Origin: Pseudomonas tolaasii NCPPB 2192
GTDB taxonomy: Bacteria; Pseudomonadota; Gammaproteobacteria; Pseudomonadales; Pseudomonadaceae
Length of the DNA: 64,000 nt
Assembly: GCF_002813445.1 (NCBI RefSeq)
Contig: NZ_PHHD01000001.1
Span: forward strand, 2,976,001-3,040,000
Reading direction: 5' to 3'
Shown here piece by piece: positions 42,967 through 51,765 of the stretch. Each line of letters begins with the position of its first letter. Position 1 is the first letter of the stretch. The notes beneath the pieces are model-generated. The model had not been told where the DNA came from, did not search any database, and worked only from the letters and a program-made list of their open reading frames with translations. The translations under genes and the position numbers were made by a program.

Positions 42967-45813
42967 TCAACCGGCGACCAGCACCCGAATCGCTTCCAGC
43001 CTCAGCGCAGCCTTGTCCAGCATCGCCAAACCTTGCTCACGCTGGTTACGCAACGCCACCAACTCACTGTCACGCACGGTCGGGTTGACCGCTTGCAACG
43101 CGGTCAGGCGCGCCAGTTCTTCGTCGGTATCCGCCGCCAGGCGACGCTTGGCCTCGGCCACGCGCTCGGCATGTTGCGGGGTGATCTTGTCTTCGCCGGC
43201 GTTGATCCGTGGTGTCAGCTGGTCGCGCTGGGCCTGGATAAACTTGTTGGCGCTGGCCCGGGGCACGCTTTCCAACTGATCGTTGAGGGTCACGAAGGAC
43301 ACACGGCTCGACAGGTCGTTGCCATTGGCATCCAGCAAGCAGCGCAGCGCAGCCGGCGGCAGGTAGCGGCCCAGTTGCAGCGAGCGCGGTGCAACCACTT
43401 CACTCACGTAGAGCAATTCGAGCAACACGGTGCCCGGCTTGAGCGCCTTGTTCTTGATCAGCGCCACGGCGGTGTTACCCATCGAGCCTGACAACACCAG
43501 GTCCATACCGCCCTGCACCATAGGGTGTTCCCAGGTGATGAACTGCATGTCTTCGCGCGACAGCGCCTGGTTGCGGTCGTAGGTGATGGTCACACCTTCG
43601 TCGTCGCCCAGCGGGAAGCTGGCGTCGAGCATTTTTTCGCTTGGCTTGAGGATCAGTGCGTTTTCCGAATGGTCCTCGCTGTCGATGCCAAACGCGTCGA
43701 ACAGGGTTTCCATGTAGATCGGCAGGGCGAACTGGTCGTCTTGCTCAAGGATGTCTTCCACCAGTGCATCGCCTTCACCCGCGCCGCCGGAGTTGAGTTC
43801 CAGCAGGCGGTCGCGACCGGTGTGCAGCTCTTCTTCGAGACGCTCGCGCTCGGCACGGGCTTCGTCGATCAGGGCTTGCCACTCGCCATCGTCGGCGTTT
43901 TCCAGCAGCGGCAGCAGGCGCGGGCCGAACTGGTGCTGCAGGGCGTTGCCGGTCGGGCAAGTATTGAGGAATGCGTTCAGCGCCTCGTTGTACCACTGGA
44001 ACAGGCGCTCTTGCGGGCTGGTTTCCAGGTACGGCACGTGCAGCTCGATCACATGTTTCTGGCCGATGCGGTCCAGGCGGCCGATCCGCTGTTCCAGCAG
44101 GTCGGGGTGGGACGGCAGGTCGAACAGCACCAGGTGGTGGGAGAACTGGAAGTTGCGGCCTTCGCTGCCGATTTCCGAACAGATCAGCACCTGGGCGCCA
44201 AACTCTTCATCGGCAAAGTAGGCGGCGGCGCGGTCACGCTCGAGGATGTTCATGCCCTCGTGGAACACCGTGGCCGGAATGCCCGAGCGCACGCGCAGCG
44301 CGTCTTCCAGGTCCATCGCGGTTTCGGCGTGGGCGCAGATCACCAGCACTTTGGTGCGCTTGAGCATTTTCAGCTGGTCGATGAGCCACTCGACGCGCGG
44401 GTCGAAGCGCCACCAGCGGTTTTCTTCTTCAATGTCCGGCTGCGACTGGAAGCTGACTTCCGGGTACAGCTCGGCGTGCTCGCCCAGCGGCAACTCCAGG
44501 TATTCGTCCGGGTTTGGCAGCGGGTAGGCGTGCAGCTTGCGCTCCGGGAAGCCCTGCACGGCGGCGCGGGTATTACGGAACAGCACGCGGCCGGTGCCGT
44601 GGCGGTCGAGCAGCTCACGCACCAGGCGCGCGCTGGCTTCGGTGTCGCCATCGTTGACGGCGGTCAGCAGTGCTTCGCCTTCATTGCCGAGGAAACCCTG
44701 AATGGTTGTGTGCGCTTGTGGCGAGAGGCGGCCCTTGTCCAGCAGCTCCTGCACGGCTTCGGCCACCGGGCGATAGTTCTCGCTTTCGGCGCGGAAGGCG
44801 GCGAGGTCGTGGAAACGGTTCGGGTCCAGCAGGCGCAGGCGCGCGAAGTGGCTGTCCTGGCCCAGTTGTTCCGGGGTGGCGGTCAGCAGCAGCACGCCAG
44901 GGATGACTTCGGCCAGTTGCTCGACCAGCGCGTATTCCGGGCTGGCTTTTTCTTCGTGCCACACCAGGTGGTGAGCTTCGTCGACCACCAGCAAGTCCCA
45001 GCCGGCGGCGAACAGCGCGTCCTGGGCCTTTTCGTCGTCCACCAGCCATTCCAGCGCGACCAGCGCAAGCTGGGTGTCTTCGAACGGGTTGGTGGCATCG
45101 CTTTCGATAAAGCGTTCTTCGTCGAACAGCGCAACCTGCAGGTTGAAGCGGCGGCGCATTTCCACCAGCCATTGGTGCTGCAGGTTTTCCGGCACCAGGA
45201 TCAGCACACGGCTGGCGCGGCCCGACAGCAACTGACGATGGATCACCAGGCCGGCTTCGATGGTTTTACCCAGGCCAACTTCGTCGGCCAGCAACACCCG
45301 TGGCGCGATACGGTCAGCGACTTCGCGGGCGATATGCAGTTGGTGAGCAATAGGTTGCGCACGTACGCCACCCAGGCCCCACAGCGAGGACTGCAACTGG
45401 CGGCTGGTGTGTTCAAGGGTGTGGTAACGCAGCGAGAACCAGGCCAGCGGGTCGATCTGCCCGGCGAACAGACGGTCGCTGGCCAGGCGGAACTGGATGA
45501 AGTTGGAGAGCTGGGTTTCCGGCAGGGTGACCTGCTCGTTCTGCCCATTGAGGCCGTGGTAGACCAGCAGGCCGTCGACGTCGTCGACTTCCTGTACGGT
45601 CATTTTCCAGCCTTCGAAATGGGTGATGGAGTCACCCGGCGAAAACCTCACGCGAGTGAGGGGCGCATTCCGTAGCGCATACTGGCGGGTGTCGCCAGTG
45701 GCCGGATAGAGCACGGTCAACAAGCGGCCGTCCTGTGCCAGAACGGTGCCTAAACCCAGCTCTGCTTCGCTGTCACTAATCCAGCGTTGCCCCGGTTGAT
45801 ACTGCTGCGCCAT
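42967..45813 (-). CDS. rapA: RNA polymerase-associated ATPase RapA (HepA)
   Basis: A 948-residue Swi2/Snf2-type translocase that recycles stalled RNA polymerase. Tudor-like N-terminal beta domains come first (about 1-110), beginning with PGQRWISDSEAELGLG. The helicase core has ADEVGLGKTIEAGLV (Walker A) and VVDEAHHLVW (DEAH). Motif VI-like segments are FDLPSHPDLLEQRIGRLDRIGQ. The C-terminal RapA domain follows. Length and motifs match E. coli RapA (968). It is monocistronic with a strong terminator. Confidence 0.96.
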   Translation of the reverse strand: MAQQYQPGQRWISDSEAELGLGTVLAQDGRLLTVLYPATGDTRQYALRNAPLTRVRFSPGDSITHFEGWKMTVQEVDDVDGLLVYHGLNGQNEQVTLPETQLSNFIQFRLASDRLFAGQIDPLAWFSLRYHTLEHTSRQLQSSLWGLGGVRAQPIAHQLHIAREVADRIAPRVLLADEVGLGKTIEAGLVIHRQLLSGRASRVLILVPENLQHQWLVEMRRRFNLQVALFDEERFIESDATNPFEDTQLALVALEWLVDDEKAQDALFAAGWDLLVVDEAHHLVWHEEKASPEYALVEQLAEVIPGVLLLTATPEQLGQDSHFARLRLLDPNRFHDLAAFRAESENYRPVAEAVQELLDKGRLSPQAHTTIQGFLGNEGEALLTAVNDGDTEASARLVRELLDRHGTGRVLFRNTRAAVQGFPERKLHAYPLPNPDEYLELPLGEHAELYPEVSFQSQPDIEEENRWWRFDPRVEWLIDQLKMLKRTKVLVICAHAETAMDLEDALRVRSGIPATVFHEGMNILERDRAAAYFADEEFGAQVLICSEIGSEGRNFQFSHHLVLFDLPSHPDLLEQRIGRLDRIGQKHVIELHVPYLETSPQERLFQWYNEALNAFLNTCPTGNALQHQFGPRLLPLLENADDGEWQALIDEARAERERLEEELHTGRDRLLELNSGGAGEGDALVEDILEQDDQFALPIYMETLFDAFGIDSEDHSENALILKPSEKMLDASFPLGDDEGVTITYDRNQALSREDMQFITWEHPMVQGGMDLVLSGSMGNTAVALIKNKALKPGTVLLELLYVSEVVAPRSLQLGRYLPPAALRCLLDANGNDLSSRVSFVTLNDQLESVPRASANKFIQAQRDQLTPRINAGEDKITPQHAERVAEAKRRLAADTDEELARLTALQAVNPTVRDSELVALRNQREQGLAMLDKAALRLEAIRVLVAG

Positions 45814-46032
45814 GCTGCCTGACTCCCGCCGTGAAAAAGCCGACTATCTTAACGGAACAAGCCCCCACGCCCAAGGACTCTGACGAAAACTACCCTGTTT
45901 GCGCCGTGGTTCGGAAGTTGAATCGACGGGTGGCGGGCACTCGCGAGTGTCGACTCGGTCACAGCTTGGCCAGGCGCGGCTCAAGTCGCCGCTTATGGCG
46001 CCGACAGCCTGTTGATCAGGAGAATAATCATT

Positions 46033-46374
46033 ATGTTGCCACCCATGCTGCCCGTCAGCGTTGTGCCGGTTACGTCACAACTTGACCCGGCGCGTCAGAA
46101 GCCGGATATCCCGCCCGTGGTGCCCGTGCAAGCCGGCTCCAACGAAAGCACGATCGACCTGAAAAAGGGGGATGCCGAGCAGTCGACGTTTCTTCTGCGC
46201 GAAGAACAGCGCCGCCAGCAGGAGCAACAGAAGCGCCGCCGCGAAGCCGACGAAGACCCCGAGCAGCACCTGGCGATTCCTGGCGATGTGCTCAACGCCG
46301 ACAACACCGTGCCGGTAGTGCCGTTGATCGAAGACGCGCCGCGTCAGGGCCTGTGGGTGGACATCGAGGTTTAA
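46033..46374 (+). CDS. Small proline-rich protein of unknown function
   Basis: From the ATG at 46033, with AGGAG 11 bases upstream, the product has 113 residues. The N-terminal half is Pro/Val-rich (PPMLPVSVVP, IPPVVPVQ). A charged helix with LLREEQRRQQEQQKRRREA is likely a coiled coil. The C-terminus has repeated Pro-Val and ends GLWVDIEV. There is no signal or TM. Similar short proteins occur widely in Pseudomonas, sometimes mislabelled aspartate-semialdehyde dehydrogenase. Its end overlaps by four bases the convergent aminotransferase end. Confidence 0.65.
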   Translation: MLPPMLPVSVVPVTSQLDPARQKPDIPPVVPVQAGSNESTIDLKKGDAEQSTFLLREEQRRQQEQQKRRREADEDPEQHLAIPGDVLNADNTVPVVPLIEDAPRQGLWVDIEV

Positions 46375-47552
46375 TCGCGCAGTTCCCGCAGGGCCCCCAT
46401 CAGCAGCTCGGTATCCTGTTCGTTGTTGAGCGGGCTGACGGAAATTCGCGCAATGTTGGCCAACCCCCGCGCCTGCATATCCAGTGGTGTATACGCCACG
46501 CCATTGGCGCCGATATTGATGCGTTTCAACCCCAGGCGTCGCTTGAGTTCGAAAGCGTCCCAGCCAGCGAGGTTGAAGGCGATCAACCCCGACTGAGCCG
46601 TACCCAGATCGTGCAGCGAAACGCCTGGAATCTCACACAACGCTTCGCGGATTCGTTGGCTGAGCTGTAAGACACGTTCCCACGTCCGCTCCACCCCCAA
46701 TCGGTTGGCCTCCTGTAACGCATTGCCCAAACCGGCCAACAACGCATAAGACACTTCGCTGGTTTCAAAGCGCCGGGCGTCGTCTCGCAGGTCAAAGCCG
46801 CTGGCGGTCCAGGGCGCCGAAAACACGTCGCGCTGGGCGGGGTTCAAATGCGGCAAAAAGTCTGGTCGCACATACATAACCGCCGTGCCGCGTGGCCCGC
46901 GCAGGTGTTTGCGCCCGGCTGACTTGAGCACGTCGCATTGCAGCGTCTGCACATCCACCGGCAACTGGCCGACGGCCTGGCCGGCATCGATGAAGTAAGG
47001 AACGCCGTGACGCTTGGCCACTTCGCCGATGGCCTGGGCCGGGTTGATCAGGCCGCCGTTGGCCGGGAGCCAGGTGAGGTCGATCAGCTTCACGCGGGCA
47101 TCGATCATCGACTCCAGCGCCTGCGGGCACACGGCGCCGGAGGTGTCGCAGGGAATGACCTCCACCCGCGCGCCAGCCTTTACCGCCAGGTCCATGCTGG
47201 CCAGATTGCCGCCCCATTCGTGGCGGCCTACCAGAATGCGATCACCCGGCTGCCAGGCGCCCAGCGCCTGAAACGCCATGCTCCAGGCCGTCGAGCCGCT
47301 GCTGGCAAAGGCAATCGAGGAGGTGGGCGCATTGAGCAATTGCCCGGCTGCGCGACGCGCCTTTTCCACCAGCACGGCACCGTGTTCACCCGCTTCCATC
47401 GGGCCGTCGCGGGCTTCGCGTTGCATCTGGTCGGTGATTGCAGCCAGGGTGGCCTGGCTGGGCAGCGAAGCGCCGGCGTGGTTGAAGTGCACGATGCCCG
47501 ACTGGCAGCCGGGTGTTTCGTCGCGCAGGTGCTGGACTTCGAGCGGGCTCAC
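46371..47552 (-). CDS. Class V aminotransferase-family PLP enzyme
   Basis: A 393-residue fold-type I PLP enzyme. The Schiff-base lysine is K215 in SAGRKHLRGPRG; D189 (FIDAGQAVG) pairs with the PLP pyridine nitrogen. It has the phosphate-contacting segment ASSGSTAW. The class V family covers Cys desulfurases, isopenicillin epimerases and kynureninase-like enzymes; this one is closest in pattern to the epimerase-like branch. The RidA gene upstream overlaps by 4 bases. RidA hydrolyses reactive enamines/imines, which PLP enzymes release, so a joint role is likely. Confidence 0.87.
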   Translation of the reverse strand: MSPLEVQHLRDETPGCQSGIVHFNHAGASLPSQATLAAITDQMQREARDGPMEAGEHGAVLVEKARRAAGQLLNAPTSSIAFASSGSTAWSMAFQALGAWQPGDRILVGRHEWGGNLASMDLAVKAGARVEVIPCDTSGAVCPQALESMIDARVKLIDLTWLPANGGLINPAQAIGEVAKRHGVPYFIDAGQAVGQLPVDVQTLQCDVLKSAGRKHLRGPRGTAVMYVRPDFLPHLNPAQRDVFSAPWTASGFDLRDDARRFETSEVSYALLAGLGNALQEANRLGVERTWERVLQLSQRIREALCEIPGVSLHDLGTAQSGLIAFNLAGWDAFELKRRLGLKRINIGANGVAYTPLDMQARGLANIARISVSPLNNEQDTELLMGALRELRD

Positions 47553-48019
47553 GGCTGTAACTCGAAAATCGCGTCAACCTCCACCGCAACGCCCGCGGGC
47601 AGGCTGGACACACCCACGGCGGTGCGCACATGCCGGCCCTTGTCGCCGAGGGCGTTGACCACCAGGTTCGACGCGCCATTGGCCACAGCACTTTGCTGCT
47701 TGAAGTCGCCGCTGCTGGCGATGAACACGCCCAAACGCAGAATGCGTACAAGGCGCGACAGGTCATCACCCACGGCATCGCTCAATTGCCCGAGCAGGCC
47801 GAGCGCGGCCAGTTGTGCCGCCTGTACGCCTTCCTCATCGCTGAGGGATTCGCCCAGTCGCCCTAAATAAGCAGGCTTGCCGTCGACCAGCGGGATTTGC
47901 CCCGAGACGAACAACTGGTTGCCGCTGATGACATGGTTGATGTAATTGGCCGCCGGCTGGCTGGGCGTCGGCAGCGTCAGGCCGAGGGCTTGCACGCGTT
48001 GGCGCAGGGAGTCGCTCAT
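47549..48019 (-). CDS. RidA family enamine/imine deaminase
   Basis: From the ATG at 48019 (MSDSLRQRV) the product has 156 residues. It has the YjgF/RidA fold with NYINHVISGNQLFVSGQIPL near residue 30 and the C-terminal GVSSLPAGVAVEVDAIFEL. The catalytic Arg of E. coli RidA (R105) corresponds to the R in KGRHVRTAVGV. It belongs to the longer RidA subgroup often paired with amino acid catabolic genes. It sits between the LysR and aminotransferase genes in one operon. Confidence 0.9.
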   Translation of the reverse strand: MSDSLRQRVQALGLTLPTPSQPAANYINHVISGNQLFVSGQIPLVDGKPAYLGRLGESLSDEEGVQAAQLAALGLLGQLSDAVGDDLSRLVRILRLGVFIASSGDFKQQSAVANGASNLVVNALGDKGRHVRTAVGVSSLPAGVAVEVDAIFELQP

Positions 48020-48110
48020 GATCAATCCTCAAAGGGTAAGAGCTTTGAGCATGTGGGCGAGGAGGGGGTGGCGACAAACGGATAGATCTCACAGGACGTA
48101 TCGAAAAAAC

Positions 48111-48983
48111 TCACGCGTCTGCGCAGGCGTCCTTCAGCCATTCGCTGAAACAGGTGGCGGCTTCGCTGGCGGGGCCTTGCGGAGCGATGAGCCAGTAGCC
48201 GATGTCGCTGCGGTAGGGCGGCCAGTTGAAAGCTTCCACCAGGCTGCCGTCCTGAAGCTTGCGCTCGATCAGGCGGTGGCGACCCATGGCGATACCCTGG
48301 CCTGCTACGGCGGCTTCGACCACGATGTTGTAGTCGTGCAGCATGACGCGCGGGTGGCTGGCGAGGTCGACCTGATAGTGCGCAGACCAGTCCGTCCACT
48401 CGAATGGGCGATGCGAGGTGGCCATCAACAGTGGGCCGTCAGGCAGTTGGCTGGCTTTGAAGGCCGGGCTGCACACGGGGGAAATGACTTCATCCATCAG
48501 GCGCGTGGTTTGGACGTCAGGCCAGTCGCCCTTGCCGTAGCGAATCGCCAGGTCAACTTCGGCGGCAGCCACATTGGCCAGTTGAATGGCCGGCAGCAGT
48601 TCCACCTGGATATGCGGGTAGCGGTTGAGAAACCCGGCCAGTCGCGGCGCGAGCCACAGCGTGGCAAACGAGGCGAGCAGCCCGACGCGCAGCACCGTGG
48701 TGGTAGGTACTGTTTTTTGGGCGCGGGTGGCGGCGGCGATGGCGTCGAGGGCGGGGCGGATTTCGTCGTAGTAATGCTGGCCTTCGGTGGTCAGATCAAT
48801 CGCACGGGTGCGTCGGATAAACAGTGGTTTGCCCAAGTACTCTTCGAGTTTGTGTACCTGGTGGCTCAAGGCGCTTTGGGTCACCGACAATTCGTTCGCT
48901 GCCTTGATAAAACTCAAGTGCCGCGCCACGGCTTCAAAGGCGCGGAGGGCCAGCAGCGGGGGAAGGTCGTTGTGCAGTGCCAC
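48111..48983 (-). CDS. LysR-family regulator (GcvA-like)
   Basis: A 290-residue regulator. The N-terminal HTH LSFIKAANELSVTQSALSHQV fits the GcvA/AmpR branch. The effector domain includes DLAIRYGKGDW, the GcvA-type signature. It is the first gene of a probable operon with ridA-like and aminotransferase genes, 91 bases before the RidA start, so it likely regulates them. The small Lys-rich gene is divergent. Confidence 0.93.
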   Translation of the reverse strand: MALHNDLPPLLALRAFEAVARHLSFIKAANELSVTQSALSHQVHKLEEYLGKPLFIRRTRAIDLTTEGQHYYDEIRPALDAIAAATRAQKTVPTTTVLRVGLLASFATLWLAPRLAGFLNRYPHIQVELLPAIQLANVAAAEVDLAIRYGKGDWPDVQTTRLMDEVISPVCSPAFKASQLPDGPLLMATSHRPFEWTDWSAHYQVDLASHPRVMLHDYNIVVEAAVAGQGIAMGRHRLIERKLQDGSLVEAFNWPPYRSDIGYWLIAPQGPASEAATCFSEWLKDACADA

Positions 48984-49118
48984 TTGGGGGCGCCTCCGGA
49001 AAGCGAATCGAAAGTACCGATTTTGGGCGATGACCTGCAGTTTGTCGCCCGCTGATTTGCCCTCGGGTCGGGGTAGGCCGCATTATTGAGGCATTCCCGC
49101 CACGACGTATGCCAAGCC

Positions 49119-49280
49119 ATGAGTGATGATGACAAGCTGATCGACCTGAATGCCGAGCGCGCCAAGCGCGTGCATGACCTCAATGACAAGCGCCTGAATG
49201 AGGTGCGTCAGGCGTTTGAACAAGCGATGCCATTGAGTGGCGCCAAGAAGAAACCGAAAAAGAAACCGAAAAAGCGTTGA
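49119..49280 (+). CDS. Small lysine-rich protein
   Basis: 53 residues from the ATG at 49119. The first 40 residues form an amphipathic charged helix (DLNAERAKRVHDLNDKRLNE). The protein ends in a basic tail with PKKKPKKKP-like repeats. A nucleic-acid-binding role is possible from charge, but not established. Codon use is good, and an ATG alternative at 49086 gives no gain. Confidence 0.6.
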   Translation: MSDDDKLIDLNAERAKRVHDLNDKRLNEVRQAFEQAMPLSGAKKKPKKKPKKR

Positions 49281-49344
49281 AACCACCTGCATATTTTGAT
49301 GCAGGTCAGTTATTGCCCTTCTTTACGCCCTGTTGCGGGCGACA

Positions 49345-49358
49345 TTGATCTTCGTCAA
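49345..49358 (+). promoter_or_regulatory. Anr/FNR box upstream of the small membrane protein gene
   Basis: TTGATCTTCGTCAA matches TTGAT-N4-ATCAA with one mismatch. A TTTAAC -10-like element follows about 27 bases downstream of the box centre, at 49379, which fits class II activation under low oxygen. Confidence 0.7.
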
Positions 49359-49423
49359 TTTCCCCATCCGTCTTCTCCTTTAACTTGGCCCTATCGCAAC
49401 AGGGCACGAGCGGGAGGCCGGTC

Positions 49424-49540
49424 ATGTTTTTCGATAACGTGGTAATTGCCGGAGTGCTGACGGTCAGCCTCATGGTGGTGTTTTTTGCAGGGTTTGGAAT
49501 TTTTATCTGGAAGGACGCTAACAAGCGTAAAGAACCGTAA
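49424..49540 (+). CDS. ccoM: Small single-helix membrane protein, probable CcoM subunit of cbb3 oxidase
   Basis: 38 residues from the ATG at 49424 with GGGAGG at 49412, too short for usual gene calling. One TM helix (about 8-30, VIAGVLTVSLMVVFFAGFGI) is flanked by MFFDNV and a basic tail WKDANKRKEP. Length, single helix and N-out character resemble CcoM, the extra subunit of P. stutzeri cbb3 oxidase, as I recall that sequence. An Anr box upstream and a strong terminator downstream fit expression under oxygen limitation. Identity is from memory, not alignment. Confidence 0.6.
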   Translation: MFFDNVVIAGVLTVSLMVVFFAGFGIFIWKDANKRKEP

Positions 49541-49574
49541 GTCTTTTCGGGTATATGAGCACGCAAGGCATTTT

Positions 49575-49600
49575 GGGCGACTTCGGTCGCCCTTTTTTTT
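49575..49600 (+). terminator. Rho-independent terminator after the small membrane protein gene
   Basis: GGGCGAC-TTCG-GTCGCCC is followed by eight T. The UUCG tetraloop makes it especially stable. Confidence 0.95.
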
Positions 49601-49714
49601 GCCTGCTTGAATTGAATATCTACCCGTCTACGAAGTAATGATTACTTGGTATTCCGGCCTTCTGTGGGAGCTGGGTTCAGTCTTAAAGGTCTGTTGGCTA
49701 TTAACACCAGAGCC

Positions 49715-49752
49715 AAAAAAAAGGCGCGACCCTCAGGGGCGCGCCTTTTTTT
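49715..49752. terminator. Terminator of pitA
   Basis: GGCGCG ... CGCGCC with an inner CCC/GGG stem is bordered by A8 and T7 tracts. On the minus strand it follows the pitA stop by 13 bases. A lone REP half (TGTGGGAGCTGG) sits 40 bases upstream of it. Confidence 0.88.
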
Positions 49753-49765
49753 CAACCGCAGCCTA

Positions 49766-51241
49766 TCAGCTGCCCAATGCCTTGGAAGCCAGCCAGAACA
49801 AACCGGCCGAGAGGCCCACGGTCGCCGGCAGGGTCAATACCCAGGCCATCAGAATGGTCTTGACGGTGCCGCCTTGCAGGCCGCTCTTGTTGGCAACCAT
49901 GGTCCCGGCCACACCCGAAGACAACACGTGAGTGGTGGACACCGGCAGGCTGAAGATGTTGGCCAGGCCAATCATGCTCGCCGTGGTGATCTGCGCCGAC
50001 ATGCCCTGGGCGTAGGTCATGCCTTGCTTGCCGATCTTCTCGCCAATGGTCAGAACCACGCGCTTCCAGCCCACCATGGTGCCCAGGCCCAGGGCGAGTG
50101 CGACCGCGAGGATCACCCAGAACGGTGCGTATTCGGTGGTGGCGGTCAGGTCTTTGCGCAGTTTGTCCAGGTCGGACTTCTCACGCGCATCCAGGCCCGG
50201 CAGCTTGCCGACTTTTTTCGCGGTGTCGTCCAGGCAGAGCAGGTAGCGACGTACTTCAATGCGGTGCTCGGCGGTCAGCGAATGGTAGTCGGACACGCCT
50301 TTGAGCGTTTCCATCAAAGCGCTGATGGTCGGTTCGGTCTGTTGCGGGTTGCACTGGAACTTGCCCGGCAGGTCGTCCTTCACGCTCTTGCCCAGTGCCA
50401 GGAACTCGCCGAGGGTAGCGTTGTTGCGCTGGTAGAACTGGCTCAAATGCACGGTGGCATCGCGGGTGCGTTCGATCTGGTAGGTGGTGCTGCCCAGGTC
50501 GAGTACGAACTGCGCCGGCACGATACCGATCAGCACGAGCATGATCAGGCCGATACCTTTCTGGCCGTCGTTGGAGCCGTGCACGAAGCTCACGGCCATG
50601 GCCGAGATCACCAGGACCAGACGGTTCCAGAACGGCGGATGTTTCTTGTCGTCGAGCTTGCGGCGCTGGTCCGGGGTCTTGTGCATCTTCGACAGCGGAC
50701 GCCACCATTTCAGGCCGATCAGCACCAGGGCTGCGACCAGAAAGCCGGCCATCGGCGAGAACACCAGGGAGGCGCCGATATCGATCGCCTTCTGCCAGTT
50801 CACGCCGTCAGCCAGGGGAATGTCGTTGATCAGGGCATTGGCCAGGCCGACACCGAGGATCGAACCGATCAGAGTGTGGGAACTGGAGGCGGGGATACCG
50901 AAGTACCAGGTGCCCAGGTTCCAGGTGATTGCCGCGGCCAACAAGGAGAAGACCATTGCCAAACCATGGCCGGTGTTCACATTGATCAGCAACTCCACCG
51001 GCAGCAGGTGCACGATGGCGTAGGCGACACCGACACCACCGAGCAACACGCCGAGGAAGTTGAACACCCCGGAGAAGAACACGGCCAGGTGCGGCGGCAT
51101 GGCTTTGGTATAGATGACTGTGGCCACCGCGTTAGCGGTGTCATGAAAGCCATTGATGAACTCGAAGGCGAGGACAAAGGCCAGGGCGAGCAACAGGCTC
51201 ACTAGAACCCAAGCATCCAGTCCGCTGAATAAATCGATCAT
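49766..51241 (-). CDS. pitA: Low-affinity inorganic phosphate transporter PitA
   Basis: A 491-residue PiT-family permease that imports metal-phosphate with H+. The two signature repeats are EFINGFHDTANAVATVIYT near the N-terminus and SFVHGSNDGQKGIG in the middle. A long cytosolic loop precedes the C-terminal half, and SLPVSTTHVLSSGVAGTM lies near the end. Length matches E. coli PitA. It is monocistronic. Confidence 0.95.
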   Translation of the reverse strand: MIDLFSGLDAWVLVSLLLALAFVLAFEFINGFHDTANAVATVIYTKAMPPHLAVFFSGVFNFLGVLLGGVGVAYAIVHLLPVELLINVNTGHGLAMVFSLLAAAITWNLGTWYFGIPASSSHTLIGSILGVGLANALINDIPLADGVNWQKAIDIGASLVFSPMAGFLVAALVLIGLKWWRPLSKMHKTPDQRRKLDDKKHPPFWNRLVLVISAMAVSFVHGSNDGQKGIGLIMLVLIGIVPAQFVLDLGSTTYQIERTRDATVHLSQFYQRNNATLGEFLALGKSVKDDLPGKFQCNPQQTEPTISALMETLKGVSDYHSLTAEHRIEVRRYLLCLDDTAKKVGKLPGLDAREKSDLDKLRKDLTATTEYAPFWVILAVALALGLGTMVGWKRVVLTIGEKIGKQGMTYAQGMSAQITTASMIGLANIFSLPVSTTHVLSSGVAGTMVANKSGLQGGTVKTILMAWVLTLPATVGLSAGLFWLASKALGS

Positions 51242-51564
51242 GAAGGTTTTCTGACCCGGTCGTAAGGGGGCGCGATTATGCCAGAAAACCTCAGTAATCG
51301 ATGCACTAGCTGCTCATCGGTAACAATCTTCCCTGAAAAAACACCGTGCAGGGGCGCTCATCCCAGGGTTTTCGGGGGCTTGGCAAGTCTTTGATTTATA
51401 ACGTGAGGGCCGCAAAACGCGGGGTTTCGTCATGAAAATGTCACGGCAGAAACATTTGTACGAAATTTCGCCCACGGAGGTCGGGCGATAACAAAAATAT
51501 GATTGCCCTCCACTGGCGATGTGCCAGCGGAGAGGGCGAAACCTGGGCACTCGCGCCGAAAGGC
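51242..51564. other. Intergenic region upstream of pitA
   Basis: 323 bases with the pitA promoter region and a stem-loop near 51505-51536 (see separate entry). A T-rich segment near 51430-51460 may hold promoter elements. No coding frame has convincing codon use. Confidence 0.6.
51505..51536 (-). terminator. Stem-loop downstream of the 66-residue gene
   Basis: CCCTCCACTGGC / GCCAGCGGAGAGGG forms an imperfect stem with a 5-base loop. On the minus strand the sequence then reads CAATCATATTTTTG. Moderate terminator quality. Confidence 0.4.
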
Positions 51565-51765
51565 TTATGGCTCTTCGGCTTTGAGTTCCTGCTCAATCTT
51601 TTGGATTTCCTGGGCAAAGGCCTGATCCAGCAGGCTGGCTCGCTTGCGCCATGGCTTGCGTTCCGGCTCAGGCTGGGCGGCGTAGGTGGTGACTTCCCCG
51701 CCGTATACGTCCTTGTAACGTTGCTCCTGGCGCTCAAGTTCCGCGCGCAGTTCGTCTTTCGTCAC
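51565..51765 (-). CDS. Small charged protein of unknown function
   Basis: 66 residues, starting on GTG at 51765 (TAGG about 8 bases upstream). A predicted helix ELRAELERQEQRYKDVYGG is followed by a short Pro-rich linker with KPWRKRASLLDQAF and a second helix ending in LKAEEP. It is acidic and basic in blocks, with no TM. Such short proteins are conserved in pseudomonads, but I know no function. Confidence 0.6.
   Translation of the reverse strand: MTKDELRAELERQEQRYKDVYGGEVTTYAAQPEPERKPWRKRASLLDQAFAQEIQKIEQELKAEEP

Noticed and set aside
43525..45675. A long open frame on the plus strand opposite rapA
   Set aside because: It is a codon-bias shadow of rapA with no motif or ribosome site.
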